Part shown: in pieces, positions 16,689 through 24,572 of the stretch
How positions within the stretch are numbered: position 1 is the first letter of the stretch
How the letters are laid out: every line of letters begins with the position of its first letter
Source: Acidiluteibacter ferrifornacis
GTDB taxonomy: Bacteria > Bacteroidota > Bacteroidia > Flavobacteriales_E > Vicingaceae
Direction of reading: 5' to 3'
NCBI RefSeq assembly: GCF_009909615.1
Contig: NZ_WWNE01000003.1
Span: forward strand, 62,001 to 126,000
DNA: 64,000 bases
The notes under the pieces: generated by a model
The model's database searches: none
The model's input: only the letters and a program-made list of their open reading frames with translations
Told to the model about the DNA's origin: nothing
Position numbers and translations under genes: made by a program

Positions 16689-18575
16689 ATGAATTTCCAA
16701 AAGCTACTATCTACAGAAAACGGGCTCGTTGAAACTTCAAGTAAACGCTGGTCTTTTTTAATTTTGTTAATTACTTGTTTTGTTTTTTATGGTAACACCC
16801 TTCAAAACGGTTATAATCTGGATGACAACTACGCCTATACTGCCAATAAAAATGCTACAAATGGGCTTTCAAACATTAAGTCCATCTTTACAGAAAATAC
16901 CTTTTCTCAATCCGCTTATAGTTATGGTTATCGACCCATAACTACACTAAGCTTTGCCATAGAAAATGAGCTATTTGGAATTAATTCAACCATAAGTCAT
17001 TTGATCAACGTTTTAGTCTACTTCAGCTCTTGTTGTATTTTTCTTTTGATGATTGGGTCCACGTTTCCAAATGTAAAATTTGGCACCACTTTAACTTGTG
17101 TCTTTTTCTTTACCATCCTCCCTATACATACAGAAATTGTAAACAACGTAAAATCAAGAGATGAATTATTGATGTTGCTGTTTTGTTTATCCTCTACTTA
17201 TCTTTTCTTGCAAACTCACAAAAAAACTTCACTCATAATCCCTGCGATAATCTTCCTCATTTTGGGAATCTTAAGTAAGAAAACGGGACTTATTTTTTTA
17301 GGAATTATTCCTACCGCAATTTACTTTCAATCGAAAATAAAAGCAAAATATCTTATCGGCTTTTCTGGACTTATCTTTTTGGCTCCCATAGCCATACGCG
17401 TTATGCGAAAAATTACTAAAGTAGACGAAACCGTTCGAATTTATACAGGTATTGAAAATCCACTTTTCGACCCTTCTATTGAAATTGACCGTATAAGTTT
17501 TAGTTTAAACACTTTATGGTTTTACTTTAAGAAAATGCTGTTTACTAACCATTTAGTTTCCTACTATGGATACCATACCATTCCCATTAAAGGTTATAAC
17601 CTAGCTTCCATAGCAACAATTCTAATTTTTATTACCCTAACATATATCGCATTAAAAAATTTTAAACGTAAAAGTCCTGTGTCATTTGGAATAATAGTGA
17701 TGTTCGGAGGCTTACTTCCTTTTGTAAATTGGCTTATTCCTTTAGTTGGAATAGTTGCTGAACGATTCGCTACAGTAGCTACAATTGGTCTAAGCATATT
17801 TATTCCTTTTGGTATAATCGAACTACTTTCTAAATTTAAAAAAGTTGAGAAACCACAGTTAATTAGCATGTCTTTATTACTATTATATGCTACCTTTTCC
17901 TTTTTTACTATTCAGGCTAGAAATAAAGAATGGAAAAGCGACGAAACTTTATTTGCTGCTGATGTTATAAAAGAACCCAATAGTGCTACCTTACAAGCTC
18001 TGATTGGCAAAGTGTATATTAATAAAATTCCAAAACTAAGTTCTGACCAACTAAAAGTAAGTTTAGGGAAAAAGGCCATATCGCATCTCGAAAAATCGGT
18101 AAGTATATTTGAAGACAAATACAACCTCACTGATTTAGGTAGCTTGTATTTTAGAGCATTATTAAATTATAATAAAGCAAAAATAGTTTACAATAGAGCC
18201 ATTCAAATAGATTCTAACTATGCAGACCCCCACTATCACCTAGGTTGGGTTTCAATGGCACAAAAAGACACTTCAGAGGCCATTCAACAATTTAGAAGGG
18301 CTATTGAGATCAAACCCTCTTACATCGCATGTTATGAACCACTAATTAAATTGTTAATCTATTCAGATAGAAAAGATGAGGCGCTATTGATTAATACAAA
18401 AGCTCTAGAAAAATATCCTTCCGAGTTATCGTTAATTTTAAACCAAGCGAATGTGTACTACATAAAAAATGATTTCCCAAATGCAATTTTATGGTTTGAA
18501 AAGTACCTATCATTGCAACCGAACAATCAGAATATTCGAAATTTTGTGAATCAATTAAAATCTAAACCACTTTAA
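16689..18575 (+). CDS. TMTC-like multi-spanning membrane protein with C-terminal TPRs
   Basis: Polytopic inner-membrane protein of 628 residues. Roughly the first 400 residues form many transmembrane helices in a GT-C-like arrangement, beginning with a loop NGYNLDDNY that resembles the acidic first loop of PMT/TMTC O-mannosyltransferases. Residues about 480-620 are TPR repeats (for example YADPHYHLGWVSMAQKDTSEAIQQFRRAIEI). Eukaryotic TMTC proteins transfer mannose from a lipid-linked donor to protein Ser/Thr; bacterial relatives are poorly studied. Here it may use the polyprenyl-sugar made by the nearby GT2. The ATG at 16689 is the only good start. Confidence 0.75.
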   Translation: MNFQKLLSTENGLVETSSKRWSFLILLITCFVFYGNTLQNGYNLDDNYAYTANKNATNGLSNIKSIFTENTFSQSAYSYGYRPITTLSFAIENELFGINSTISHLINVLVYFSSCCIFLLMIGSTFPNVKFGTTLTCVFFFTILPIHTEIVNNVKSRDELLMLLFCLSSTYLFLQTHKKTSLIIPAIIFLILGILSKKTGLIFLGIIPTAIYFQSKIKAKYLIGFSGLIFLAPIAIRVMRKITKVDETVRIYTGIENPLFDPSIEIDRISFSLNTLWFYFKKMLFTNHLVSYYGYHTIPIKGYNLASIATILIFITLTYIALKNFKRKSPVSFGIIVMFGGLLPFVNWLIPLVGIVAERFATVATIGLSIFIPFGIIELLSKFKKVEKPQLISMSLLLLYATFSFFTIQARNKEWKSDETLFAADVIKEPNSATLQALIGKVYINKIPKLSSDQLKVSLGKKAISHLEKSVSIFEDKYNLTDLGSLYFRALLNYNKAKIVYNRAIQIDSNYADPHYHLGWVSMAQKDTSEAIQQFRRAIEIKPSYIACYEPLIKLLIYSDRKDEALLINTKALEKYPSELSLILNQANVYYIKNDFPNAILWFEKYLSLQPNNQNIRNFVNQLKSKPL

Positions 18576-18578
18576 TAG

Positions 18579-19631
18579 TTAGCTTTTCTTTCTTTTTTGG
18601 ATATAATCATCTAATTGTCCATGCTCAGCCATATGGATAAGATTTATATCTTGTTTATAGAGCTTATACGCCTTCCATATAGGAGGGTTTGTGGCAAAAG
18701 CATCCAGAAATGTATACAATTTAGAACTTTTAAAGCAATATGCAGGTGGTAACCATCTGTAGCCAACACCGATAGAATTACCAACATTCTTTACCGAATG
18801 CCAATAAAATGGAGGATTCCATAATACATCTCCCGGTTTTAGATGCACACTATAACCATCAATATATTGAAACAATTTATAAGGTCCGGAAAAGTCTGGA
18901 TTGAAGGGATCAAATGGGCCTGATTCAGTTTTAGCGGGACCATCTCTATAAACATTCCGAACTGGATTTGGATCTACAATTGGGGTATGTTTTGGATGAT
19001 ACAGCATCCATTTCTTCTCACCGTACACTTGGGTAAACAAATTACACTGATTGGCATTGTGAATGGGAGTTATTGTATTATCTCCTCCCATAAATACTTG
19101 AAATGCTTCGAATAGAGTTCCTCTATTTCTACGCTCTCGCAACCACTTATAATCAAAATCAAGGATATGCTCAGGATGCTTGTCCAATAATGGATAAAAA
19201 CGATAATACTTTCCCGTTCCTTTATGAATACCATCAATTAAATCAGCCAAAGTCATTACCTCATAGGGGTTTTCCATTTTTAACTGGTCGGCCATAACTA
19301 TAACGTCTTCTCCGTGTAGCTTTTTAAAATAATCCAGACTCCATTCCTTCACACAGTTCCATTCCTTAGCAGCACCTTCTAAAATTACAGGCTTCATCCC
19401 ATCCACATACTCACGCTGAAATTCTTCTAAACTTAAATTAGTCCGTCTTTCTACAGGAATTATTTCACCTGGCCCCTGTTCTTTGAGACTACTTTCTAAT
19501 TGAACATAAAACTTCCTTCTATTCTTTAAGGTCATGCTATAGGCTCTCTTTCTCCCCAAAAAATGATCTAAAATTTGATACTGGGCGTACTTTCTAAGTT
19601 GCGCCGAAGTAATTTTAATGTTTATATCCAT
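18579..19631 (-). CDS. FIH-like cupin_8 (JmjC-type) protein with HxA motif, paralogue 1
   Basis: A 350-residue cupin_8/JmjC-fold protein related to FIH-1. The core aligns without gaps to the FIH iron site: TPIH191-N-A193-NQCNLFTQVYGEKKW against TPAH-Y-D in FIH, so the Asp ligand is replaced by Ala. The distal histidine is H278 (NPPFYWHSV), and GDVLWNPP precedes it as in active enzymes. Possible roles are a two-histidine oxygenase, a halogenase-like enzyme or an inactive binding protein. It is the downstream member of a tandem pair, nine bases after its paralogue. It converges with the TMTC gene (three-base gap). Confidence 0.82.
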   Translation of the reverse strand: MDINIKITSAQLRKYAQYQILDHFLGRKRAYSMTLKNRRKFYVQLESSLKEQGPGEIIPVERRTNLSLEEFQREYVDGMKPVILEGAAKEWNCVKEWSLDYFKKLHGEDVIVMADQLKMENPYEVMTLADLIDGIHKGTGKYYRFYPLLDKHPEHILDFDYKWLRERRNRGTLFEAFQVFMGGDNTITPIHNANQCNLFTQVYGEKKWMLYHPKHTPIVDPNPVRNVYRDGPAKTESGPFDPFNPDFSGPYKLFQYIDGYSVHLKPGDVLWNPPFYWHSVKNVGNSIGVGYRWLPPAYCFKSSKLYTFLDAFATNPPIWKAYKLYKQDINLIHMAEHGQLDDYIQKRKKS

Positions 19632-19640
19632 ACTTCAGAT

Positions 19641-20684
19641 TTAAGCCTTTTGGTTTGCAAGGTATTCTTTTAACATTCCACCTTCTAATAAATGAATTAA
19701 ATTGGCATCCTTCTGTACAAATTTTAAAGACTTCCATATCGGCGGATTCACTACCATAGTATCCAAAAAAGCATACAAAGGAGCTAGTTGATAACAATAA
19801 AGTGGAGCGCACCATCGGTATCCAACCCCTATTGACATTCCCACATTTTCTACTGCATGCCAGTAATAAGGAGGATTCCATAAAACATCCCCGGGTTTTA
19901 AATGCACTGAATACCCGCTTGTATAGTTAAACAAACTATATGGTGGTGAGTAGTCAGGTTTAAAAGGATTAAAAGGCCCTTCTTTCTTTTTGAAAGGTGC
20001 GCTTCGATAAATTCCTTTTACTGGATCAGGGTCGATTATGGCTGTGTCGTTGGGATGATAAAGTACCCACTTTTTTTCCCCTACCACTTGCGTAAAAAGG
20101 TTAGGTAGGTTAGCACTATGCATTGGAGTAATCGTTTTATCGCCACCCATAAAAACTTGAAAAGCCTCTAAAAAAGAAAACCTATTTTTCTTACTTCTCA
20201 ACCATTCGTAATCAAAATCCAATAGATGCTCTGGGTGTCTTTTTAACAATGGATAAAAGCGGTAATATTTCCCACTACCTTGATTGATTTCATCAATGAG
20301 TTTGCCCAAAGTCAATTTTTCGTAGGGATTTTCTATTTTATACTGATCGGCCATCACAATTTCATCAGTACCATGTAGTGATTTGAAGTAATCAAAACTC
20401 CATTTTTTTACACAATCCCATTCTTTAGCAGCTCCTTCAAAAACAACAGGGATCCCTCTTTTTAAGTATTTTTCCTTAAACTCTGCATCACTTAAATCTT
20501 TCCTTCGATCTATAGGTATTAATTGCTGCTCTCCATTCCTTTTCAAATCATTAAAGAGATTATCATAAAATTTCTTTCGACTCTTTATAGTCAAAGATTT
20601 CCCCTTTTTACGACCTATGAAGTGATCGAGCAATGCATAATAAGCATATTGTCTTAATTGACTTTTATTCAACGATTCTGACAT
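19641..20684 (-). CDS. FIH-like cupin_8 (JmjC-type) protein with HxA motif, paralogue 2
   Basis: Close paralogue of the next gene over its full 347 residues, including the shared N-terminus (QLRQYAYYALLDHFIGRKK). Iron-site region: TPMH189-S-A191-NLPNLFTQ, distal H276 (NPPYYWHAV); again Ala where FIH has the Asp ligand. The frame is open to an ATG at 20900, but the extra 72 residues look like translated spacer, and the paralogue alignment begins at the ATG at 20684. No signal peptide is seen, so a cytosolic protein is expected. A 321-base untranslated region lies upstream. Confidence 0.82.
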   Translation of the reverse strand: MSESLNKSQLRQYAYYALLDHFIGRKKGKSLTIKSRKKFYDNLFNDLKRNGEQQLIPIDRRKDLSDAEFKEKYLKRGIPVVFEGAAKEWDCVKKWSFDYFKSLHGTDEIVMADQYKIENPYEKLTLGKLIDEINQGSGKYYRFYPLLKRHPEHLLDFDYEWLRSKKNRFSFLEAFQVFMGGDKTITPMHSANLPNLFTQVVGEKKWVLYHPNDTAIIDPDPVKGIYRSAPFKKKEGPFNPFKPDYSPPYSLFNYTSGYSVHLKPGDVLWNPPYYWHAVENVGMSIGVGYRWCAPLYCYQLAPLYAFLDTMVVNPPIWKSLKFVQKDANLIHLLEGGMLKEYLANQKA

Positions 20685-20838
20685 GATTTCACAAAAAACT
20701 AAATTTAATCTTATATTTTGATATCCAAAATAGATAACCCACAATAAAAATATCAGATGCTTCAGTGCTGAAAATAAAAAGAAATTGGAATAGAGGTGTT
20801 GACTTACAATCACCTTTTCTAGTGAAGACAATGATTGT

Positions 20839-20850
20839 GGCAACGTTGCC
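20839..20850. repeat. Perfect 12-bp palindrome GGCAACGTTGCC
   Basis: GGCAAC followed directly by GTTGCC, a perfect palindrome with no spacer, in otherwise AT-rich spacer about 155 bases upstream of the cupin_8 start. Its form fits a dimeric regulator operator; an uncharacterised function or chance are the alternatives. Confidence 0.4.
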
Positions 20851-20933
20851 GAAACCCATTCAAATTTCTTATGACTCCTCCATAAAAACTTCGAACGCAA
20901 TCAAGTGCAAAGTTGCAAACGTTATAGGAGCAA

Positions 20934-20941
20934 CAAAATTA
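20934..20941 (-). promoter_or_regulatory. Candidate -7 element for the cupin_8 pair
   Basis: Minus strand TAATTTTG, an exact TAnnTTTG match, 250 bases upstream of the cupin_8 ATG at 20684. If used, the leader would include the 12-bp palindrome at 20839-20850. No -33 TTG at normal spacing. Confidence 0.28.
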
Positions 20942-21005
20942 GTTTAAAGATATTAATAAGGTTGGAACGCATTGAGTGGTTAAGTCAGGCAATCTCAAGC
21001 TAATC

Positions 21006-21674
21006 TCAATAACCACCAACCATCATCTCTGCGACTTTCAAATCAAAGGGGGTTGTAATTTTAAAGTTTTCTGAATTCCCTTCAAATAAAGTAACAGAGT
21101 GTCCCATTGCTTCTATTACAGAAGCATCATCGGTGAATGTGTCAGAAAATGACTGCTGATATGCCGTTTTTAATAAAGCTATGTCGAATACCTGTGGGGT
21201 TTGAACCAAACGATAATCGGCACGATTTAAAGCTCTATTTACTTTTTCATCAACGCGCCTAATGGAATCAACTAGATTTACTGTAGGAATGGCCGTTTTC
21301 TCCTTTTCAGCGACCTCAAAGCCCTTCATAATAGTAGAAGTAGCAACAAAGGGACGAACCCCATCATGGATAGCAACAACGCCAGTGCTAGTCACTTTTT
21401 CTAAACCATTCTTTACCGAATAAAATCTGGAGGTACCGCCTTCTGAAACTAAAACAGGAACTTCAAAACCATGTTTGGTTTGAAGTTCCTGCCAATATTG
21501 TATTTGCTCCTTGGGGAGCACAAGAATAATTTCTATGTTGGAATCTGCTTTATAAAATTGCTCGATGGCGTGCATCAAAATTGGTTTACCTCCAATTTCA
21601 ATAAACTGCTTTGGGATCTCAGATTTCATCCGATTCCCTTTGCCCCCAGCAACTATTATTGCAAAACGCTTCAT
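21006..21674 (-). CDS. ispD: 2-C-methyl-D-erythritol 4-phosphate cytidylyltransferase
   Basis: Third enzyme of the MEP isoprenoid pathway; it joins CTP and methylerythritol phosphate. The CTP-binding N-terminus is IVAGGKGNRMKSEIPKQF (residues 7-24), with the conserved Arg and Lys. HDGVRPF and the DSIRRV / DDASVIE segments match the family. Length 222 is normal. It starts three bases after the queA stop, so it is co-transcribed with queA. The MEP product feeds the prenyl synthase at the left of the window and undecaprenyl phosphate metabolism (uppP nearby). Confidence 0.95.
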   Translation of the reverse strand: MKRFAIIVAGGKGNRMKSEIPKQFIEIGGKPILMHAIEQFYKADSNIEIILVLPKEQIQYWQELQTKHGFEVPVLVSEGGTSRFYSVKNGLEKVTSTGVVAIHDGVRPFVATSTIMKGFEVAEKEKTAIPTVNLVDSIRRVDEKVNRALNRADYRLVQTPQVFDIALLKTAYQQSFSDTFTDDASVIEAMGHSVTLFEGNSENFKITTPFDLKVAEMMVGGY

Positions 21675-21677
21675 TGA

Positions 21678-22724
21678 TTATAAAATCAACATCGCATCAC
21701 CATAACTGTAGAATCTATATTTTTCTTTGATTGCTTCTTTGTAGGCTTTCATAATCAAATCATAACCTCCAAAAGCAGCAGTCATCATTAACAATGTGGA
21801 TTCAGGTGTATGAAAGTTTGTAATCATAGCATCTGCTATACTAAAATCATAAGGAGGGAAGATAAATTTATTAGTCCATCCTTTATGTGCTTTCATAAAA
21901 CCGTCAGTTGAAACTGATGTTTCAATAGATCGCATACTTGTAGTTCCTACTGCAACAATTTTCTTTTTTTGTCGCTTTGCATTATTAACAATTTCAGCTG
22001 CCTCTTCAGTCACCTCAGCTTCTTCAGAATCCATCTTATGTTTTGTCAAATCTTCTACCTCCACGGATCGAAAAGTACCTAAGCCCACGTGCAATGTAAC
22101 ATAAGCAAAGTCAATCCCTTTGATCTCCATTTTTTTCAAGAGATTCTTTGAAAAGTGCATTCCTGCAGTTGGTGCTGCTACTGCACCCTCTTTCTTAGCA
22201 TATACTGTTTGATAACGCTCCTCATCCTCTGGCTCAACAGGTCTTTGGATGTATTTTGGAAGTGGTGTCTCTCCCAATCTTTCAACTATTGCTTTAAATT
22301 CTTCGTGAGACCCATCAAACAAGAATCTTAAAGTTCGACCTCTAGAAGTAGTATTATCTATCACTTCAGCCACTAAGTCATCATCACCGAAATATAACTT
22401 ATTACCGATTCTAATCTTACGTGCAGGATCAACTAACACATCCCACAATAAACTTTCTCTATTTAATTCTCTTAATAAGAAAACTTCGATTTTCGCACCA
22501 GTCTTTTCTTTATTTCCATATAAGCGAGCAGGGAATACTTTTGTATCGTTCATGATGAACACATCACCTTCATCAAAATAATCGATAACATCTTTAAATA
22601 ATCGATGCTCAATTTCACCTGTATCTCTATGTACTACCATCAATCGAGACTCATCTCTATTTTCTGCAGGGTGCTCTGCCAACAATTCTTCAGGTAAATC
22701 AAACTTGAACTTAGATAATTTCAT
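21678..22724 (-). CDS. queA: S-adenosylmethionine:tRNA ribosyltransferase-isomerase
   Basis: Transfers and rearranges the ribosyl part of SAM onto preQ1-modified tRNA, giving epoxyqueuosine. QueG, which reduces that product, is also in this window (48909-49853). Diagnostic segments are [19 protein letters not shown] at the N-terminus, [19 protein letters not shown] and [12 protein letters not shown]. Length 348 is typical. It begins a two-gene unit with ispD, with a promoter-like element 40 bases upstream. Confidence 0.97.
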   Translation of the reverse strand: MKLSKFKFDLPEELLAEHPAENRDESRLMVVHRDTGEIEHRLFKDVIDYFDEGDVFIMNDTKVFPARLYGNKEKTGAKIEVFLLRELNRESLLWDVLVDPARKIRIGNKLYFGDDDLVAEVIDNTTSRGRTLRFLFDGSHEEFKAIVERLGETPLPKYIQRPVEPEDEERYQTVYAKKEGAVAAPTAGMHFSKNLLKKMEIKGIDFAYVTLHVGLGTFRSVEVEDLTKHKMDSEEAEVTEEAAEIVNNAKRQKKKIVAVGTTSMRSIETSVSTDGFMKAHKGWTNKFIFPPYDFSIADAMITNFHTPESTLLMMTAAFGGYDLIMKAYKEAIKEKYRFYSYGDAMLIL

Positions 22725-22763
22725 GTGTATCGTATTTAATTATGGAGTCAATTTTAGCGAGCG

Positions 22764-22771
22764 CAAAGTTA
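22764..22771 (-). promoter_or_regulatory. Candidate -7 element for queA-ispD
   Basis: Minus strand TAACTTTG, exact TAnnTTTG match, followed by GCGC as at rlmN, in the 74-base gap between truB and queA. A leader of about 35 bases would result. No canonical -33 TTG is seen. Confidence 0.42.
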
Positions 22772-22798
22772 ATAATTAAAACTTAAATCCACTCTATA

Positions 22799-23488
22799 TT
22801 ATATGGCTTCCAAGGAATCGTAAAATTCCTCTACATCTATTGCGTCTTTAACACTATAATCTCCAATCTTTGTCCGGCGTAATTCTGTTAAATGTCCGCC
22901 ACTTTGAAGTGCTTTACCAAAATCATAGGCTATAGAGCGTATGTAGGTTCCTTTACTGCATTCAATTCTAAAATTAATTTCTGGAAAGGAAGAATGGTCT
23001 ACATGAAACGAATAAATCGTAATGAGCTTTGTTTTTAATGCCGGTTTCTCTCCTTTTCTAGCTAAATCATAAGCACGCTTACCATCCACCTTTTTAGCTG
23101 AAAAATCAGGCGGCATTTGATGCATTTCTCCTACAAATGATTGAGCGACTTCTTCTATCATTGCTCCAGTGATATGGTCCAATTCAAATCGCTCATCGAT
23201 ATCAGTTTCTAAATCGTAAGAGGGGGTTGTAGCACCTAAAGTGATAACACCTGTGTACTCTTTTCTCTGCTCCTGAATAGATTCTATAATCTTAGTCTTT
23301 TTTCCTGTACAAATAACAAGTAGTCCAGTTGCAAGAGGATCAAGCGTTCCTGCATGTCCTACCTTTATTTTCTTTAATGAAAACTTCTTTCGAAGTGCGT
23401 ATTTTACTTTTTGTACCGCATTAAAAGAAGTCCATGTCAGTGGCTTATCAATTAAAATAACTCGACCTTCTACGTATGGATTCTCCAT
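22799..23488 (-). CDS. truB: tRNA pseudouridine(55) synthase
   Basis: Makes pseudouridine 55 in the T loop of tRNAs. The catalytic motif GHAGTLDPLATGLL (about 45-58) contains the nucleophilic Asp. Other family segments are IDKPLTWTSF at the N-terminus, KKVDGKRAYDLAR and CSKGTYIRS. At 229 residues it is a short-form TruB lacking the C-terminal PUA domain, common in Bacteroidota. It follows uppP with a three-base gap. Confidence 0.96.
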   Translation of the reverse strand: MENPYVEGRVILIDKPLTWTSFNAVQKVKYALRKKFSLKKIKVGHAGTLDPLATGLLVICTGKKTKIIESIQEQRKEYTGVITLGATTPSYDLETDIDERFELDHITGAMIEEVAQSFVGEMHQMPPDFSAKKVDGKRAYDLARKGEKPALKTKLITIYSFHVDHSSFPEINFRIECSKGTYIRSIAYDFGKALQSGGHLTELRRTKIGDYSVKDAIDVEEFYDSLEAI

Positions 23489-23491
23489 TGA

Positions 23492-24316
23492 TTAGGCTCC
23501 AATAAAAGTATAAATACAAGCGATAGCACCAACTGCAAAACAATAAAAAGCGAAATATTGTAATTTGCTTCTTTTTACAATTTTTATCATCCACTGACAA
23601 GCAAATAGACCTGAAACAAATGCTGAAATAAACCCTACAACTAGCACCATGCCTGAAATAGGCTCTAAAGCAACTGCATCAACGGAAGCTTCAGTTCCAC
23701 TTAATTCCATAAACTTTATCACTTTCAACAATACTGTTCCTAAGATAGGTGGCAATACCATTAAAAATGAAAATTGAGCCGCCTTTTCTTTATTGATTCC
23801 CAACATTAAGGAAGCCGCAATGGTAGAGCCTGACCTCGAAATTCCAGGCAATATTGCGATAGCTTGGACCAATCCTACTACAAATGCATTTTTGAAGGTT
23901 ACTTTACCATGCTTCTCTTTGGCTAAAGTAGTAAAGTATAATAACACCCCTGTTAAAAGCAACATAAGGCCAACAAAAAATACATTCCCATCAAACAATT
24001 CTTCAATTTGCTCTTCGAATAGCACTCCTACTACTCCAACTGGAATCATTGACAAGGCAATCTTGAATAAATATTGAGTTTCATCATTCCATTTAAATTT
24101 GAATAGACCTGCTAATAAACTCCCTATAGTTTTTCTAAAAACAACTATTGTACTCAGAGCGGTAGCTCCATGCACGACAATAGAAAATAACAATGGATCT
24201 GATACTTGTACATCTAAAATAGCTTTACCAATTTCAATATGGCCACTACTACTTACAGGTAAAAACTCGGTTAATCCTTGAATAATTCCAAGGATTATAG
24301 CTTCTAAAAAACTCAT
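23492..24316 (-). CDS. uppP: Undecaprenyl-diphosphatase
   Basis: Integral membrane phosphatase (BacA/UppP) that recycles undecaprenyl diphosphate for peptidoglycan and other surface polymers. Both signature regions are present: GLTEFLPVSSSGHIE (about 14-28) with its active-site Ser/His, and LPGISRSGST (about 155-165) with the catalytic Arg. The 274 residues make about eight hydrophobic helices. It lies between DUF3098 and truB in an operon with cell-division gene ftsX. Confidence 0.96.
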   Translation of the reverse strand: MSFLEAIILGIIQGLTEFLPVSSSGHIEIGKAILDVQVSDPLLFSIVVHGATALSTIVVFRKTIGSLLAGLFKFKWNDETQYLFKIALSMIPVGVVGVLFEEQIEELFDGNVFFVGLMLLLTGVLLYFTTLAKEKHGKVTFKNAFVVGLVQAIAILPGISRSGSTIAASLMLGINKEKAAQFSFLMVLPPILGTVLLKVIKFMELSGTEASVDAVALEPISGMVLVVGFISAFVSGLFACQWMIKIVKRSKLQYFAFYCFAVGAIACIYTFIGA

Positions 24317-24333
24317 GGAAATGACTTATGGAA

Positions 24334-24567
24334 TTAATCCGCTTTCTTCATTATAGCAAAAATACCCAATACAAAACCTCCCAAAACTAAAATAGGAGCT
24401 ACTGTAATTCTTATTGGACTAAAAATTTCATCATAGTGAAATTCGTTGGGGTTCTCAGCTCCACCACCAGACATTAAAAAATATCCAAGAATAATTATTG
24501 CTGTTGCAGCAATTAATAATTGATAATTCTTTTTGCCAAATGCAAATTCATCTTGCTTATTTTCCAT
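24334..24567 (-). CDS. DUF3098 small membrane protein
   Basis: A 77-residue protein with two transmembrane helices (about 17-33 and 52-71) separated by a short loop containing HYDEIFSPIRITV. The FGKKNYQLLI start and SPIRITVAP segment are the DUF3098 pattern, which is almost always found beside ftsX in Bacteroidota. The frame extends upstream to 24636 inside ftsX; the ATG at 24567, five bases after the ftsX stop, is the sensible start. Function unknown; location suggests an envelope or division role. Confidence 0.83.
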   Translation of the reverse strand: MENKQDEFAFGKKNYQLLIAATAIIILGYFLMSGGGAENPNEFHYDEIFSPIRITVAPILVLGGFVLGIFAIMKKAD

Positions 24568-24572
24568 AACTC

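Larger units (their letters stand above)
20685..21005. other. Intergenic region, 321 bp
   Basis: Gap between the cupin_8 pair and the ispD stop, the longest without a convincing gene. It contains a 12-bp perfect palindrome (20839-20850), a small TTCAG/CTGAA hairpin (20761-20772) and a minus-strand TAATTTTG (20934-20941). Short open frames here lack coding features. It probably carries the promoter and leader of the cupin_8 operon. No tRNA or other RNA gene is recognisable. Confidence 0.6.

Noticed and set aside
18579-20684. Firm annotation of the cupin_8 pair as halogenases
   Set aside because: HxA is suggestive only. AspH shows that two-His sites can hydroxylate, and loss of activity is also possible.
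9262-20684. Mobile island carrying the accessory locus
   Set aside because: No transposase, integrase, direct repeats or tRNA at the borders, and base composition looks like the flanks.
20685-20900. Extended N-terminus of the upstream cupin_8 protein from the ATG at 20900
   Set aside because: The extra 72 residues have no counterpart in the tandem paralogue and cover the palindrome; the alignment begins at 20684.
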